DNA of 64,000 nt from Atkinsonella hypoxylon (GCA_000729835.1 JFHB01000135.1:1-64000); one strand, 5' to 3'; shown: positions 1 to 14,160, numbered from the stretch's first letter. Notes: generated by a model not told the origin, from the sequence alone. Made by a program: numbers and translations.

Positions 1-3000
1 AAAGAAAAAGAAAAGGCAATTTTGCCCGACCGCAGTCCGAGTTGACGGATGCGCAAGGGCAAAAAGGAAAAGACGCATGGGCTTGAATGGGCTGGGCCTG
101 AAAGTTTGGCCGGTGCGAATAGGTACCTAGATGGCCTGTTTCAAATGCTAGGAGCTTAAAAAACCAGTCGGGATTTAGACAAGGAAAACCAGGGCTGTTC
201 TTTTTTTTCTTTTTTTTCTTGTTTTGTGCAAGACAAGTCTGCCAAAGTTCTGTTATTGTTTATTTTTCTTTCCTTTTCTTTTCTTTTTTTTTTTTTTTCA
301 CAAACGCTCATGATGCCGTATCCATCTATGCAACGACTAGGCAGTGAGGGCGTCTCCGCGTCATGCTCGGTAGCAGAGATAAGAGCTTGTTTGTGATGAT
401 ACGTGGTTTGTATACAGATAAGCTCACATGGGCACGTACGTAGCACGGGGCTCAGTGCACGACCAAAAGTCCCTTGCAGGCCTTGCAGGCAGGCAAGCTA
501 AGCTAGGTTTTTTTTTTTTTTTTTTCTGCCGGGGAGGAGAGAGGAAGGGTTTGGGGGGGGGGGCGTGACCACATATGTTTTGCTTGGTGAGTGAGGTTCG
601 ACACTGAGGCTCGACGCTCCGCCTTGGATACAACCCGTGCCTGCATGTGGGGAAAGCAAGGGCTCTCTCCGATCGCAGCGAGGACGCTTGGAGCTGAGGC
701 GCTGCCGTCTGTCTCGTCTCGTTCCTAAACTCCAAAGGGGTTCGTAAGTAGGAGGCGATGAATGTGCTGCGTACGCCGCACTACATGACAAACCCCGGAA
801 TGAATTTACAAAATCTACTTGCAGGGGTAGTTTAAGCCAATTAGATATCAGCTTAGAAATGAATAAGACATACGGAATAGAGTCGGGATAATAAGATACT
901 GTAACTTCGGGGTTGATTTATATATATTTATATATATCGAAATAGAAGTCTCTGCGGGGTAGTGCTCAATCCCTGCATAATCAATCAATCTCCTCTCCTG
1001 TCTCCTGTCCCTCTCTAACAGCGGTAGCCCACGCGGTCTCCTCACACCAATTACAGCTGTTCGTGAGTACCTAAAAATGGGGCTTGTAGATTTATATGTA
1101 TGTACATAACATCCTTCAGGGGTTGCATTGTACAATTAGAACAATGGAGCACGTGTATCACACGCCGAGCTTAAAACTGCTGTATTCTCTCTCGGTCGTG
1201 CTTTTGGAAAAAGTGTCCAGCTAGTCCAAAAAACAATGGGAGCCGAAAAGCATGTCCAGTGGTAGTCTGTTATCTTTCGTTGTTGCACGCAAAACGACCA
1301 ATAAGCTTGCGACAGTGCCGCTTCATCGAAAGCATCGGAACAGAGCGCCCTCTGCGTGCTGTCCAGTAGACGGTACAGTATGAAGGCTTCAACCACCTGA
1401 TTTCAATCCACACGCGGGGGTTTGTGAGTGAATTGCTGAAGAAGCCCCATTTGGGCTCCCACGGCCCTCGTAGCTAGTTTGGTGGAGACGGGGTTTGGAG
1501 GTGTCAAAGGTCCCCGCCACGTAAAGCCAGAATTGCGCCGAGAAGCGAGGCTCACCCCTCTCCACCCCTCTCCACCCCCTACCCCACCCCCTACCCCCCG
1601 GAGGGCCGCTGTGCGCCTCCAGGTTACCATCGCATGGGTTAAACGAAGACTGCTGACCAGCAAAGTGGTGCACTTTCCCCAAGTTTCCAGGATCCGAGGG
1701 AACCGCATCATGATGCTGATGATTGTCAATAGCCGTCCCCGGTTCATTACCGTAATGTTAATGTCCGGTACTGCTGTAAAACCCAGATGTCGGCCGGCGC
1801 ACCTCGGCGTGGCGCTATTCAAGCTTACTTCATGAGGGACAGGCAAGCGCAGCGAGGCGGGGTGAATGCCATTTTGAAAGACGTCAACTGGTCCTGCGAG
1901 CGGGCTGGGCACTCTTTTCATTTGTGCGGTTGGCGGTTGGCGTCTGCTTGCTAAGAGGCGCGAATGTGGTTGAGGGGTTTTTTTCTATTTTTTTTTCTAA
2001 CTTTTTTTTTTTTTACTTGCTTTAACACTAAATGCACAAGTCCCCTTGGTGTCATGTTTGGCAATTGGCAGAGAGGACATCTAGATTAGATTGGATTCGA
2101 GGCATCTGTGGGAGGCAACTGCCAATGCCTTGCTCCTGCCGAATGGGGTCTTGCGAAGAAAAGCCCCTTCCCCCCCCCTCCTCCGGGTCGTCCCCAACCA
2201 ACTCACTCATTCTACTGGACCCAAGAGCTGACAGTTCTCGACGACATCTGCCGTCTTACAGCAATTGTCGCGGCAATGTCCAAGCTGTGGTCCGATGTTC
2301 TCTGCCTTCAGCTCGTCCCCTGACAGCCAAGCTCTACGTTTAAACGGTTTATGGTTTGGCATCACCGTTACATGCCGTTCATCTCGTCCCGACGTACGTG
2401 CTCACTTGCGTGAGAATCCCCATCGTCGTCTTGTATCTGCTGCCAACTGCTGCCACCACATGTGAGGAGCAACAACCTCCAAACTTTAATTGCGACGCAG
2501 CCAACAGTTTTGCGCCACGGCGTCAGCATTCGACCAAGTGGCTTTGCTCCGTGCTGCTCGCTTTACTTTACTTTACTTTCATGCCAACAATAAAGGATCA
2601 AGACTGGACAAACAAACCAAAAGAAAGAAACAAGAAAAGAAAAAAAGAAGAAAGAAAGAAAGAAAGAAAGAAAAAGGTCTGTTCCGGCTGCGTAATTACT
2701 CCTAATGAATCATGGTGAGACCAACTCGTCGTTTTGCCCTTTTCTTCCGCGGAATTGGTTAAAAGCAGAATGGGCAATCTCAATTGTGCCACTTTGCAAT
2801 TCAGAAACAAACCAACTCGTGGCCACCGCCAAAGATTGCGCAAGCTCAACAACATCACTTCAACCTGGAGCAAATTTACCTTCTCCAAGGTTCCATTGGG
2901 ATCTGGGCGCTATTAAACTTAGCATCTGTCTGGACTAAACATCATCCAGTGAACGCAATCGATGATAACTTGAGTTGCGCAAAGCAAAGTGCCTCATCCA

Positions 3001-3862
3001 AACAGGCATGTCATATCCAAGGTAGCGACGTTGCATTCAGTCACACGAGCTGCATTACAATCCGAACCAAGAGGACGAAGAAAAGTGACTAGGCGCCCAA
3101 GGAATCTGGCTTGCGGCGCCTGCAGCCACTTTGACTCCAAGTGCCACAAGGCACCAGCTTTTTGTCTCTCCAGTCTTGTTGTTGGTGCCGCCGCGGCGAA
3201 AGCAGGGCTGAAGTAACACTACCAGAATCCTTGGACATGATTTCACGAACTCGGTTGCACGTGTAGACATGTGATTATTGTTCATGACGGCGCCAGGTTG
3301 GCATGAGATTACAGTCAGAGCAAGATCAATCAGATGGGAGCGACATTATCTTTGGTTTCGGAATTCATCATGAGAAATGCTACTTTGTGGCCCGTCAAGG
3401 CCTCTCGTGCCGGCCCCCTATGCTATGCCATGATGAGAAAGAAATGAGACAAAATAAATACACGCGGAAATATCTCCTGTCTCCGAGTTCGGCTGAAACA
3501 CCAAGCGCATTGTTGCATCTTATGACTTTGCTTGTTTTGCCGTTGCAGAAGTTTAGCTACAAGAGGCTGCTGACCCGCCCGCCTTTCGTTGTATGTGCGA
3601 CGAGAAACACACAAACACAAAAAAAAAAAAAAAAAAAAAAGAGATAGGGAGAAAAAAAAAAGCAAGAGTGAAAGCAAATCAGGGAAATAGGAAAGCCAGA
3701 ATATGTCACATCTGGACGGTAGTGTGACTGGGTCATGTGCGTGATAAAAACGTATGTATGTATGATATATGTACTGCGTGGTGGGCGCCACAGCAGACGC
3801 TGGCCGTACCGTGGTCGTGGTCGTGGTACATTTATCACCCCACCCACCGTAGCCGTGATACT

Positions 3863-3864
3863 GG

Positions 3865-3903
<39 letters not shown>

Positions 3904-3915
3904 ACAGGCAGGCAG
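3863..3915. repeat. (GGCA)n tetranucleotide microsatellite
   Basis: About 13 copies of GGCA with one or two interrupting bases, just past the stop codon of the Zn2Cys6 gene. In translation it gives only low-complexity frames. Confidence 0.9.
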
Positions 3916-3940
3916 ACCAAGCAAAGCAGAGTTGAGAGGG

Positions 3941-3963
3941 TGCTTGCTTGCTTGCTTGCTTGC
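3941..3963. repeat. (TGCT)n tetranucleotide microsatellite
   Basis: Five to six copies of TGCT immediately before the stop codon of the minus-strand transcription factor gene, close to the GGCA tract. Confidence 0.85.
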
Positions 3964-3971
3964 TGCTTTGC

Positions 3972-6708
3972 TCAGAACATGATCCATTCAGCCTCTGCTC
4001 CAGGACCTCCAGGACCTTCAGGACCTTCAGGACCACCAAAGCACTTGGCCCACCCCCGGCAGCCAACCCGGTGACCTCGCAAATCATTGCCCGCCTTGAA
4101 ATCGCCCGCCCACAGCTTCTCCAAAACGTTCAGTGCTGACAGGTTATTCATGTAACCCGATCGACTCATGATGCTGCGACACTTGGTGCGCACAATGTTC
4201 CGCTGCAGCTCGTTGACGCACTCCGACCCCGCCACAAACAGCGGCCACAAGAGAAACTTCTCGGCCATGCTGCCCGTGTCGAGGCTCGTTGCGTAGTACA
4301 CCACCTGGCTGACAAGGTTTTGAAAGTTGGTGTGGCTGGATGGCGTGCCCGGACCCGCGAGGCGCTCCGTGTACAGAAGCGCCGCATATCGGAAAGCCTC
4401 TGACAGTGACCCCAGATCCCGTATCTGCGAAGGGCTTGGGCATCCCGGCAACGACGCCGCAACCGTGGCGGCGTCAAACTGCCAGTTCTGCAGTGCCAGC
4501 CGGGCGTCCCTCCACTCGCGCCAGAACAGAGACCGCCTGTCCTCAATGGCCGAGGCCAGCATCTCGTCGTCATTCAGCGTTGTCCCGAAGCCATTTCCGT
4601 CAAATCGATGCGCTGGCAAGGGATACATGTTGCGCAATTGCTGCTGTGACTGCTGCTGCTGCTGTTGTTGTCGTTGTTGTCGTTGTTGTTGTTGGCGCTG
4701 CTGGCGCTGCTGGCATGGGGACATGGGAATGATGATGCTCCTGCCGATGCTGCTGACGCTTCCCTTGTATGCGTGCCCGAGCGGACATCTGACCATTTGG
4801 TAAGGCGAAGAAGCGCTGTTTGCACCGCCCGGCCACGCACAGGACGACGAAGCCATGTTTTCGACTGGCCGCTGCTGCGAGAGAAGATTCAATCGGCCGA
4901 GCTTGCTGATTGTCTTGAAAAGTTGCCTGTCGCAGCCCACCAGGTTCTCTGCTCCGGCTAAGAGTAGCGGCGAGTCATCATCCAGCCCTGAAGCTAATTG
5001 TGCCTCCCGATCGTTGATGCTGGCCGAGATGGCGTCAAAATAGGTAAACAGAGACTTCATCCAGGCCGAGTCCTGAGAAAAACCAAACTGTTCTGTCCGC
5101 ATGGCCAAGATCTTCTTGACTCCAGCAAACTGTGTGTGGAATTTGGCCACGCCAGACTCCATCATGCGATAGTGGCACAGAAGTAGGATAGTTGCCAGCA
5201 CCGAGTCATCAGTAGACTTGACAGCGTCGTTGAGCTGCTCGTTGAGGAGAGTGACAGCAAGGTTTCGGTGCTGGAACTCTTCAGCCAGAGACGGATCATC
5301 AGGTTGTCCATTACCCAGGCCGTCAATGGTGTTCCGGTCAGTCATAAGCTTGTCGAACAACTCGCGCGTATCTTGGCCAAGACTAAGCTTTCGCTTCATC
5401 CTCAGGTTGCAAGCAGATAAGGCGCAGATGGCATGCTGAAGGCTTTGGCTGTGGACGGCCAACTGAAGGACGTGATCGCGAAAGGGATTTGTCGGCCCAT
5501 CTATGTATACCATGGACGGTGCAATTGTGCTCTTGTAGTAATCCATGAAGAAAGGGATTCTGGCGACAAGGTCCGAGCTCACGCGCACCGAACCTGGTTC
5601 TCGGATCGCAGTAGACCATCTGTTCGATGCGTTCTCGGACAGCGGCGACTGCACTTTATCGTCTCGTGCGTGAGGCAATGTCCAGCTATGGCCAGCTGGA
5701 CTGCAACTTGCGTCGTAGACGTCGACTTGCGAAACACCTGCTGCCTCATTAGAATGGGAGGACTGGACAGGGCGCCATGTGATGCTCACTGAGGCTGTCA
5801 CACTCCCGCATCAGCTTGTGGCTCAGGTGTGTATCCAACGAATCCAGATGAGAGTTCAGGCTCGAGCTCTGTTCTGATGCGGCGTACGCCATTCCTGGAC
5901 AAGAGTTTGGTGCGCAGGCATGATCTAGGATAAGCTCAGAGGGAGGACTCTGAGCTACGGGAGAATGCTGGGCCCTAGGATACCCATCATACATGACGGA
6001 TGATCGGCCGCCAAACGGTACCTCGTCTCGGGAATAGGTTTGACTTAGCGGCGAGAGGTAGTCGACGTCGCTGCCTGATTCTACCGATGACGAGAGTCCG
6101 TCAGTTATGAGGGGTAGACGAAACCTGGAATATTTTGGGCTGACATCGGGGGAATGTAAAAAGTCAGATGAGTACTGGATACTGCTCCAGCTGCGCTGAG
6201 GTACATGTGGCGAGGTTTCGTGGCCGGACATGGAGAAATAGTCGTAACGTCCAGCTCGGGGATAGGAATTGGCAGTTCTTGAACCTGAGTGATGTTGTTG
6301 AACTGAGGGGATATCGATAGGACCTCTGTGTTGTCGGAAATCCTCGTGTTCAACACAGTGGGCAGTCTTGACAACAGCAGTCGACTTGGCCCGGCTGCGT
6401 GAGACGGGAGACTTTTTGGGCTCACGCGGAACCGGAGGTGCCTTGGCAATGGGAAGTGAGAGCCCACGAAGCTTTCCACGGCTTGCCACACCAACACCCC
6501 AGGTCAATTGCGTCTTGTATCCCGAGCACTCATTGCTAATTTCGAGACATTGTGAGCAATATGGTCGGCGACGATCACACTTGACTTGTCGTTTTGAGCA
6601 GGTAAAGCAATCATCAGCGGCTCCTCTGGCGGGAGCACGTTTCTTGCGTTTCCGAACTTCGGCTGCGTTTTTGACTGACACTGTTTGCTGCGAAAGGGGA
6701 GCTGTCAT
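3972..6708 (-). CDS. Zn2Cys6 transcription factor with fungal_trans_2-type body
   Basis: Predicted nuclear DNA-binding regulator of 895 residues. Exons are 6708-5790 and 5740-3972. The 49-bp intron has GTGAGC, a TCTAAT branch and GGCAG, and its length is exactly what joins the two frames. The Zn2Cys6 cluster is complete: C34-x2-C37-x6-C44-x6-C51-x2-C54-x6-C61, after a basic stretch (RKRKKR). The segment following the cluster (TQLTWGVGVASRGKLRG) is one I associate with fungal regulators of the fungal_trans_2 class; resemblance to Neurospora ACR-2 is possible but unproven. The C-terminal half has the helical pattern of that class, interrupted by a Gln/Arg-rich tract at about residues 648-675. 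The tail has GPEGPEG repeats. ATG 6708 was chosen over an upstream in-frame GTG. It stands alone, so its targets cannot be read from context. Confidence 0.85.
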
Positions 6709-6925
6709 GATCACCCAAATTAGTGTTTCTTGCTATCTCCCTCTCCTACAGATCAGGTTCTCTTGATGTCTTTTGTTGATGAGATTAAGGAGTGGATTGG
6801 GTGAGCGACAGAGCGCAACCTTGTGGTTGCAAAGGGCGAAGAGTGGTATAGAGTTGTGAAAGTAGTCTCTCCCTAGAGAATTATTAAGCTGACCTTTCCC
6901 AACGTGTGTTGTGAGAAGAGGCTCT

Positions 6926-6927
<2 letters not shown>

Positions 6928-6976
<49 letters not shown>
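6928..6976. repeat. (GA)n dinucleotide microsatellite in the 5' flank of the transcription factor gene
   Basis: About 24 uninterrupted GA units, followed by a short GT run, lie 220-270 bp upstream of the regulator's start codon. On the gene's own strand this is a CT-rich tract, common in fungal promoters and leaders. Confidence 0.9.
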
Positions 6977-6978
<2 letters not shown>

Positions 6979-9900
6979 TGTGTGTGTAAGTGTTTGTATG
7001 CGTTGGTATTTGTATGTATATAAGTCGGAGTTGAATTATGACACGAGAAGAGAGGTGGTCTTAGGGGCTTGGCAGGATTTAATCAGAGTGTTATACAAGA
7101 CAAATCCGAACTGGTACAAGACTCTCTAGGCAAAGGAATGACACGGGCGACTATAACGTTATGTATATACATTCTTGCCAAGAGTCAAGTGGTTAAGCAT
7201 TACCCCAGCAATGTAAGATAGGAGTCGAGGACTACGCGCCAAGGTCAGTGCCACTAGGAGCGGCGGTGGGAAAGGTGCTTGCACCATGCAGGTCGACCAG
7301 GGTGTATCTTGATTTCTCCATCTTGTACGGAGTCTTGCATCCTTCCAATGTCAGAACGGTACAGACAAAAACAATGAGAGAGAAAGAACCGGTGGTGTGG
7401 TGTGCCTCTGGTTGTACTTGATCGACAAGTACGTGGGACGGAGGGTTATCTGGAGAAAGGAGAAATGTGGATGGCGCAAGGGCGTCTGGGTGGGTCTGGC
7501 ACGCCCACACCAAGGCGTGAGGCTATGCAAGACCCTGTCCTCCGTCCGTCCTGGGGGAGGAGCAACTTGAGATCAGTGGGGGGGGGGCCCGTCGCATGAG
7601 GGTCCTTGACCTTGTAGAGACAGACAGGCAAGGCAGACCCTGTGTATCAGGGGAGTCGGCCGGTGTGGAAGGCTAGAGCGTAGAGCGTAGAGCGTAGAGA
7701 GTAGAAAGTACCATACACGGAGTACGAGCCGTGACTAGACTTCGTGCTCCGAGGAAGGGTCATATGTATCAAGTCGTCGAGAAGGCCGTTGAAACGCCGT
7801 TGATTGGTGTTGCACTGGAAATCACGTCGCAGTCAACCCAGGTCGTGTATCTCGCCTGGGAATGCTTGCTTGCTCAGAGGATTGGGCATAGAGCAGAGGA
7901 AGTCCTTCTGCCTTTGGCTCCATCATGAACCAGAAAACCATTCGGCCATCTATCGAACCGACATAGAGGTCCGCAGAGGAAGAAATAAATAGTTAGCAGC
8001 ATTCAAATCTATGCGCCGGTTGTCGACATGAACCAGCAAGTGCATGTATATTCATTATATTGCGCACCTCGTGTCTCGAAGGCGGCTTCACTCTGCTTAG
8101 GCTGTGAAAGCTTGGCCGACAAACTGCCAGGCTTCTCCTATCGATAAGGACTCTCAGGCGACCCGGATAGGATACTGAACGGCAAACTAATCATCAGTGG
8201 AGCGGCCGAAAGCCATTGGAGGCGCCCAGCGAGGGTGTATTGTGATGAAAATCTGAAAGTCTTTTCGGGTTAGTCCTAGAGCGCGATGTGATTAGGGAGA
8301 GGAGGGGGGAACAACAAATCAAGAGCCATCACAAACCATCACAAACCATCACAAATCATCAGAAAGGGCGTGGCCTCCGTCCCACAAAATGTATGGCCCT
8401 GCCCATCCGGGGACCATCTTGTGTCGCTTGCACTCCGTATATGGGGGATCCTTTGCTTTCCATATTAGACATTAGGGACCCTCAGCATCATTCCATCTCC
8501 CGGCCGATCATCGACGGTCACTCGCTTAAGCCAACGACATGCTCATATAGCACTCCAAGTATCACGAGGCCCAGACCCTGTGAGCTATCAGGAGACCAGT
8601 CCCAACTTGTTGCTCGATCCCAGGCAACTTTCTAATGACGGTGGGACCTTTTTCTGTGAGCAAATGAGAAGGAAAGATAAAGTTGTTAAGCGGAAGAAAA
8701 TCACGCCATACCTGTGCAGCTTGCATCTCATACAGTCGCCGGCCACTATTTGTCGTGTTTGTCGAGATATGAGACTGACCACTAGACTGGCTATATTGGA
8801 GGAATGACAACTGGCAGTCAGAACCTGCAAGCATGTTAGCATGCGAACCTGAACCTTTCTTTGGTCCCGTTCTCGCGATAGAAGAAACCAGACAACTTAG
8901 ATGGAGCCGCAGATATCACTTCCGCTGGTGATACTCCCAGTAAGAGTGGAACACCAGGAACAGGCGGCAGCAGGCGGCAGCAGGCGGCAGATCTAAGGGC
9001 CATTCTCATTCCCCATCTGTGGCTTAAGACTAGACCTAGACCACACCAACCAACTTTTGTCTCGCGCGCTGTGTACAGGCACTTGCACCAACCTACCTAA
9101 GGTAGTTAGTGCCGGGTCCTTTTGTAAAAGCCCACTTCGACACCCACTCGGCGCCGGGTGCTTCTAGGGACAAAGGATCACATCACTAGGAAGTGTTGGA
9201 AAGCAACAGCTTCAAGCTTGGCCGAGGCAGCAGGACGGAAATATATGTACATGCGGTAGACTACACGATATCTATCTGAAGCCGAAACTCGCCATCTGTC
9301 GGCCGGATTTTGCGATTGTACCATGATAAAGGGATCAAATGTCAAGCGTGGAGTTGGATGAACCGCATCGAAATGGACAAGACCACAAAATCATTGTTCG
9401 TCTGACTCCCGCCGATGAAATGGCGCATCATTCAACGTGACCAGCATCGTACATGTAGGATAGATAGATACCTCCGGATGACCGCAGCAGCTGGCGCGGA
9501 ATGTGTTATGGCTGCAACATGTGCAATGTACCTTTTTGTACGTCCTGAAATTGTGAGGACTCTCGTCATACTGTCATACTGATGCTCCCACGTAAAAACT
9601 CGGTGCTTCAAATACCTCGTAGTCCTGATTGACCCATCCGCTAAGTTAGTTCGTGACCCAGTTGTCGTCTTATGACAGTCACAGGGATAGCTCCCCACGG
9701 ATCGTGGCGCCGGTCGGTCGGACCTTTGGGAACATCCTTGGCACGCGCAGCGCACGGTCAAGATCGGTAACCGTGTTTGGTGTTCTTGTGGCTTTTTGTG
9801 CAGTGAAGGCTGCCTTCCAAGGTTGGTTCAAGGTTTCCTATTTGGCTTGCGAGGGCTGCTCTTGCCAGAATCATGCCCACTTACATCACCGCGTCCCTCT

Positions 9901-12900
9901 GGATGCCATGCGAGGAAAGCACGCCCACCTCAAACCGCACACATCTGCAAGTTGCTGACAATGACTGGTTTGTAAATACAGGTCTGCCTTCATCAAGATG
10001 AGCCTAAGAAATTTCATCAACGTGGCGAATGTCAACAGCCAAGGCGTTCGCATGACAGCAATTTCACCCCATGCATGTCTCACTTACGGGCCAGGGACAG
10101 CAGTCTTCTAGAAGTTCTGTACAATACAATACCAGAATACCAGACCCTTTGTTCGATCCTGATCCCCGTGAAGCATCAGCCCCACTTCTCCAAGTATCAT
10201 TGCTTCGTACCTTTGCAGATGCGAGCCTCAAGCAAGTCCAGCCATCAGTCATTTCTTCTACTAACAACAACGGGGCCTATTTAACCATTGGATTATTTGC
10301 CCTCCAATAAATCACAGCATTTACTCGGATCGGCAAACCCCAGATACCCCGAAGCCAGAGAAGATATCTCAGGACAGTTGAACTACTAATGAAATCAAGA
10401 TAATTCGATCCTACCCAAGCACGAAGGGCCTGGCAGCGAAGGCCGAATTGAATTGACCACCCTTTGGGAGCGTCCCTACTGACCAAAGGAGGCAGAGGCA
10501 TGTCGATCCAGACCTAGGACCAGGAGCCATCGACCCCTATCTCTCTACCTTTTTCGTCAGGTACAAAAATATCAGCAACGAAAGAAATACGATGCCCTTT
10601 GCGACGGGAGACTGGTGGCTCCTTGAAAAGGCTCCGGTGGGAACTTACTTCTCCGACGACACGATAGACTTACACAAGGCATCAGGAGCAATAAGGAGCG
10701 CGATTAAAGCCCGACCCTCTGCAAATACAAAAGGCCCTGCCCAAGATGGTAGCTCTATGATCCGGCACTGGGGCGTTATCCAGCCAATCGTGTCAACATT
10801 TTTAGCCGCCCTCAATAAGTCTGCTCCCCTCACTTGAACGACACGCGGTTGACAGATTGCACAAACTCCCGTCTACCAAGTCGTAAAGCAAGACCCGCTT
10901 GGTATTCTGTGAAGCCAATGAAGGAGTCTATGGAGGTTAAGGTGGCTAGCGCTGGTAGAAGCCAGCAAATGGGAGTTCTTTCGGATCACGATTTCGACCC
11001 TTGTAGAACTCGTATTCGCCGGGCAATTTGTCTCAAATAATTGATTACCACTAGCTGAAGCCATTGGTAAGCCTCCTAGGTACGAGCTTCTCATTATGAG
11101 CAAGAGCCTTCGACCTAATCTATATCCTTACCGAATTAAAGCTACAAATTTAGCAACCATCAGTTTGGGTGAAGAGTGTCGCAGGGGAGACTGTCAGACT
11201 GTGATTCCGCTTGCGGCGGCATGCTGAGGATAGTCATTTTACGAAGTCATATCTTTGGAAGGATGTGGCGAGAATAAGCCTTGGCTTTTGATAAGCACCT
11301 TTTACACATGCCTAGCACGATACCTTGATTGATATGCTTCGCCTTGTGCCGGCATGTTTGACAACGGAACAAGATCCCACACAGCGGAATATATTCCACG
11401 GGTAATGGGAGTCGATCTGGCCCAGCTGGGTTCTCATTGCAAGTCGAATATCGGTGTAAGATGATTCAACGGCTGCTATCAGTCAGAATACGAGTTTGAG
11501 AAGTATCTTCAAGACGCCATGCTAGCAATTCGCGGCCAACATTGCCGCTTGTTAGACAAGCTCCCAGCAGCGATGGCATGAATCCTTTGGCACAGTGCGA
11601 GTGGCTGGCAATCGACAACTACGTTCAAGAGCGTATCGACGAAGACTACGGGACAAGCATACTGGTCTTGATGCGAACTTCCCTGCAAATGGTGGCGGAG
11701 ATACGGCTTGAAAGGGTGCGATGGTAATGAGCGAGAGACAATATGATAGCGTCATCCTAATAAACCGCCCCGATCGCTCGAGTCCTCGCTTGTCCTCGCT
11801 TCACCCGTGCATATATTCCCCAGACGTTTCGTTGTTCTGCCGACTCACGATTTCCCCGCAAAGACGGGGAATTGGGACACATCGCGTGGCTCCCCTGGCA
11901 CCCGATTTCTATACCCGTAAATTAACACAGGGTATTAAGGCCCAGAAAGTTGGCGGTGCTTTCAATAACGTAATGCATGGCCAAATGATTCATCCCTAAC
12001 GGTGTAATGGCCAATTTCAGTCTTGGCCCTTATCGCCGGCTATGTGGGACTGCTCTTCAACATTTCAGCGGCCGGGTATCGTGGCGTGCGGGATAAACGA
12101 TGAGCGATGAGCGAGGAATGCAGACTAAAGAGGTCGGTACCAAGGAAAACTGTCTGCTCGTTCAACAATATGTACTAATCGATGCACAAGGAGTCACTCA
12201 GCTTCGTCTGCGTCTTGCTCCTGCAACCTTGTCCACGCTGCGGTGGACCTGGGGTGCATTCTGTGAAAAGCATCAATCTCATGCTTCGGCCATGGAGATT
12301 GCAAATGCCATGATGGAGATGGACGGACATATGGAGTCTTGTACCCATACATGGGAGGCCCCATCATCCCCATGGGGTCATGGGGTCATGGCGCCATTCA
12401 TGACCCGTTCACCAGACGTTTTCGAGCCGCAATTGCAACGGCAATGCACCTGCGGGCGCTTTTGAGCACAAAGTGTCCTCGAGAAAGAAGCTCGGGGTGC
12501 TCTGTGGACGTACCGTGGGGTGATTATGGAGTGCCTTGTCGGTAGGGGGCGTGAGGAAACGTTCGGTTCTGGTGCAACCTCCGCTCTACGGGCACAAAAG
12601 TTCCTGTCTGGGTGTGAGTCTGGATGAGGATGTCGTCGGATATACTACCAGACTTTACGAAGCACATGCGGGACAGACAGTAGTGGATCCAGTTGGATAC
12701 CTCGTTCACTGCATTGACACTGGCATGGCACTGACATTGCATGCATGGCCTCGCTCACCTCGTTTGCTTGAGGAGGCATTGGTCCAGCGCTCGGCGCGTC
12801 TCGTGAGATCTGAATTTTAATCCAGCCTGTGGTGGTGAGTCGAAGTTCTTGTCGCCTTCCCCGCTACTTTGGTACAAACCAACGACGCGAATTTAAGCCG

Positions 12901-13809
12901 CCTCCGCAATGGTCGTTCCCATCCCGAATAGTCACTAAGGCCTCTGGAGGTGTCTACCTGCTGGATATGTATGCTACTTTTTTCTGGAGACCTCGTGTGA
13001 CCTGCTGGGGTACCAGCAAAGCCCAGGATAAACACTGCCATGTGGGCTTTAATATTTCTCTCACTCATCTCGTTCTGGCCCTCCTCTGGTTCTCTCGGCT
13101 GCATCTGGGCTCTGTTGGTTGTGAAGTTCACTATCTGTGGTGTGGAGCTGGGCAACGATATGCATAATGGCATCAGGGAAAGAGAGCATTCCACCTTGGC
13201 AGCCAGTCCCAGCATCACAGCCGAGAAGCATGCTGTCAGATTCGTCTGTCTTGCTCCTTTTATCGCGGGCTCACGGTGATACTGCAGCATTGAGAATATC
13301 TTGGGGAACGTTCTTCGATGGCTTCTCTACCCTTGTCAAGGAAGCACGGGGCATGTCGGGCTCCAAGGGGAACGAGAGAGTGAATCTTCAATCCAGTGCC
13401 AACTGAAGAGGCGTCGTTGTTATTTTCGCGATGCCGCCACCCAAAGAACTCATTGTCATGTCCCACCCCATGCCTCCTCAACTGTGAGAAAAAAATGGTG
13501 ATGGTCAAGCTTCCAGGCACGCGAAAAATTGATTACCATGGAACCTTACAATGCCAAGCCTCCGTCACTATGTGATATCCCAATGTAGCGAGGCACCTGC
13601 TGAGAAACTCACATGACTTTGCTGGAGTTGAGCACCTTGAAGAGTGGTCAACCTGCTATTTGGCTCTGCTCTGGTGCTTATTCATCCCCAAGGACAGGAT
13701 GACGAGTGGTTTGATACGATGCAGTTCCATGTGAGAAAATGGAGTGAGAACCGAGAATACGGACGCTATTGCTTGATTCAACACGGCCATATTCCATGAA
13801 GGACGATTT

Positions 13810-14160
13810 TAAAAAGTCCGCAGGGTGCATCACTTACAAGGGGAATATCATCGGACAATACAAGATTAAACGTGCATGGTGCCTTTTTGATACGGAGGAC
13901 AGAACTTGACCACGGTCCTCGGCCAGCACAGCTAAGTATTCAATAGCAAAGTCGAATCCTGCTTCCCCAGCGCCTATGAAGTCCATTGAAACTCATGATG
14001 AAATTTGCACGGTCGACGGCCAGCGTATCTGCAAAAATGCCTCTGCTCCAGACCATGTAATCTCCATCAACCGACTGATTTCATTTAGAGGCAAGGCTGC
14101 TTACAACTGATGCCCTGCCGCCATAGATATCGCAGCTTTGACAGCATTATCGGAGAATTC
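13810..14160 (-). pseudogene. possible relic of a nucleotide-binding (flavoprotein-like) gene
   Basis: The minus strand around 13985-13945 encodes FIGAGEAGFDFAIEYLA, which has a GxGxxG dinucleotide-binding pattern resembling that of flavin-dependent monooxygenases. In another frame, about 60-100 bp upstream, is VDGDYMVWSRGIFADTLAVD, which also looks protein-like. The two are separated by a frame change and a stop, and no convincing intron joins them. I infer a decayed gene; the family is uncertain, and chance remains possible. Confidence 0.2.

Larger units (their letters stand above)
1..3971. other. gene-free stretch downstream of the Zn2Cys6 gene
   Basis: I see no supportable gene here. Open frames are short, mutually overlapping on both strands and low in complexity. 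The sequence is punctuated by homopolymers and purine or pyrimidine tracts (poly-T near 200-300, 507-525 and 1980-2015; an A/G-rich tract near 2620-2680; poly-A near 3620-3660). Nothing resembles a transposase or reverse transcriptase. Confidence 0.6.

Noticed and set aside
8930..9000. GCAGGCGGCA repeats considered as a CRISPR or regulatory array
   Set aside because: Only three adjacent direct copies with no spacers; a simple short tandem repeat.
12817..13290. 157-codon minus-strand frame between 12.8 and 13.3 kb
   Set aside because: No recognisable domain, a plus-strand frame of similar length overlaps it, and composition is ordinary for non-coding DNA. It might be part of a decayed gene but cannot be supported alone.
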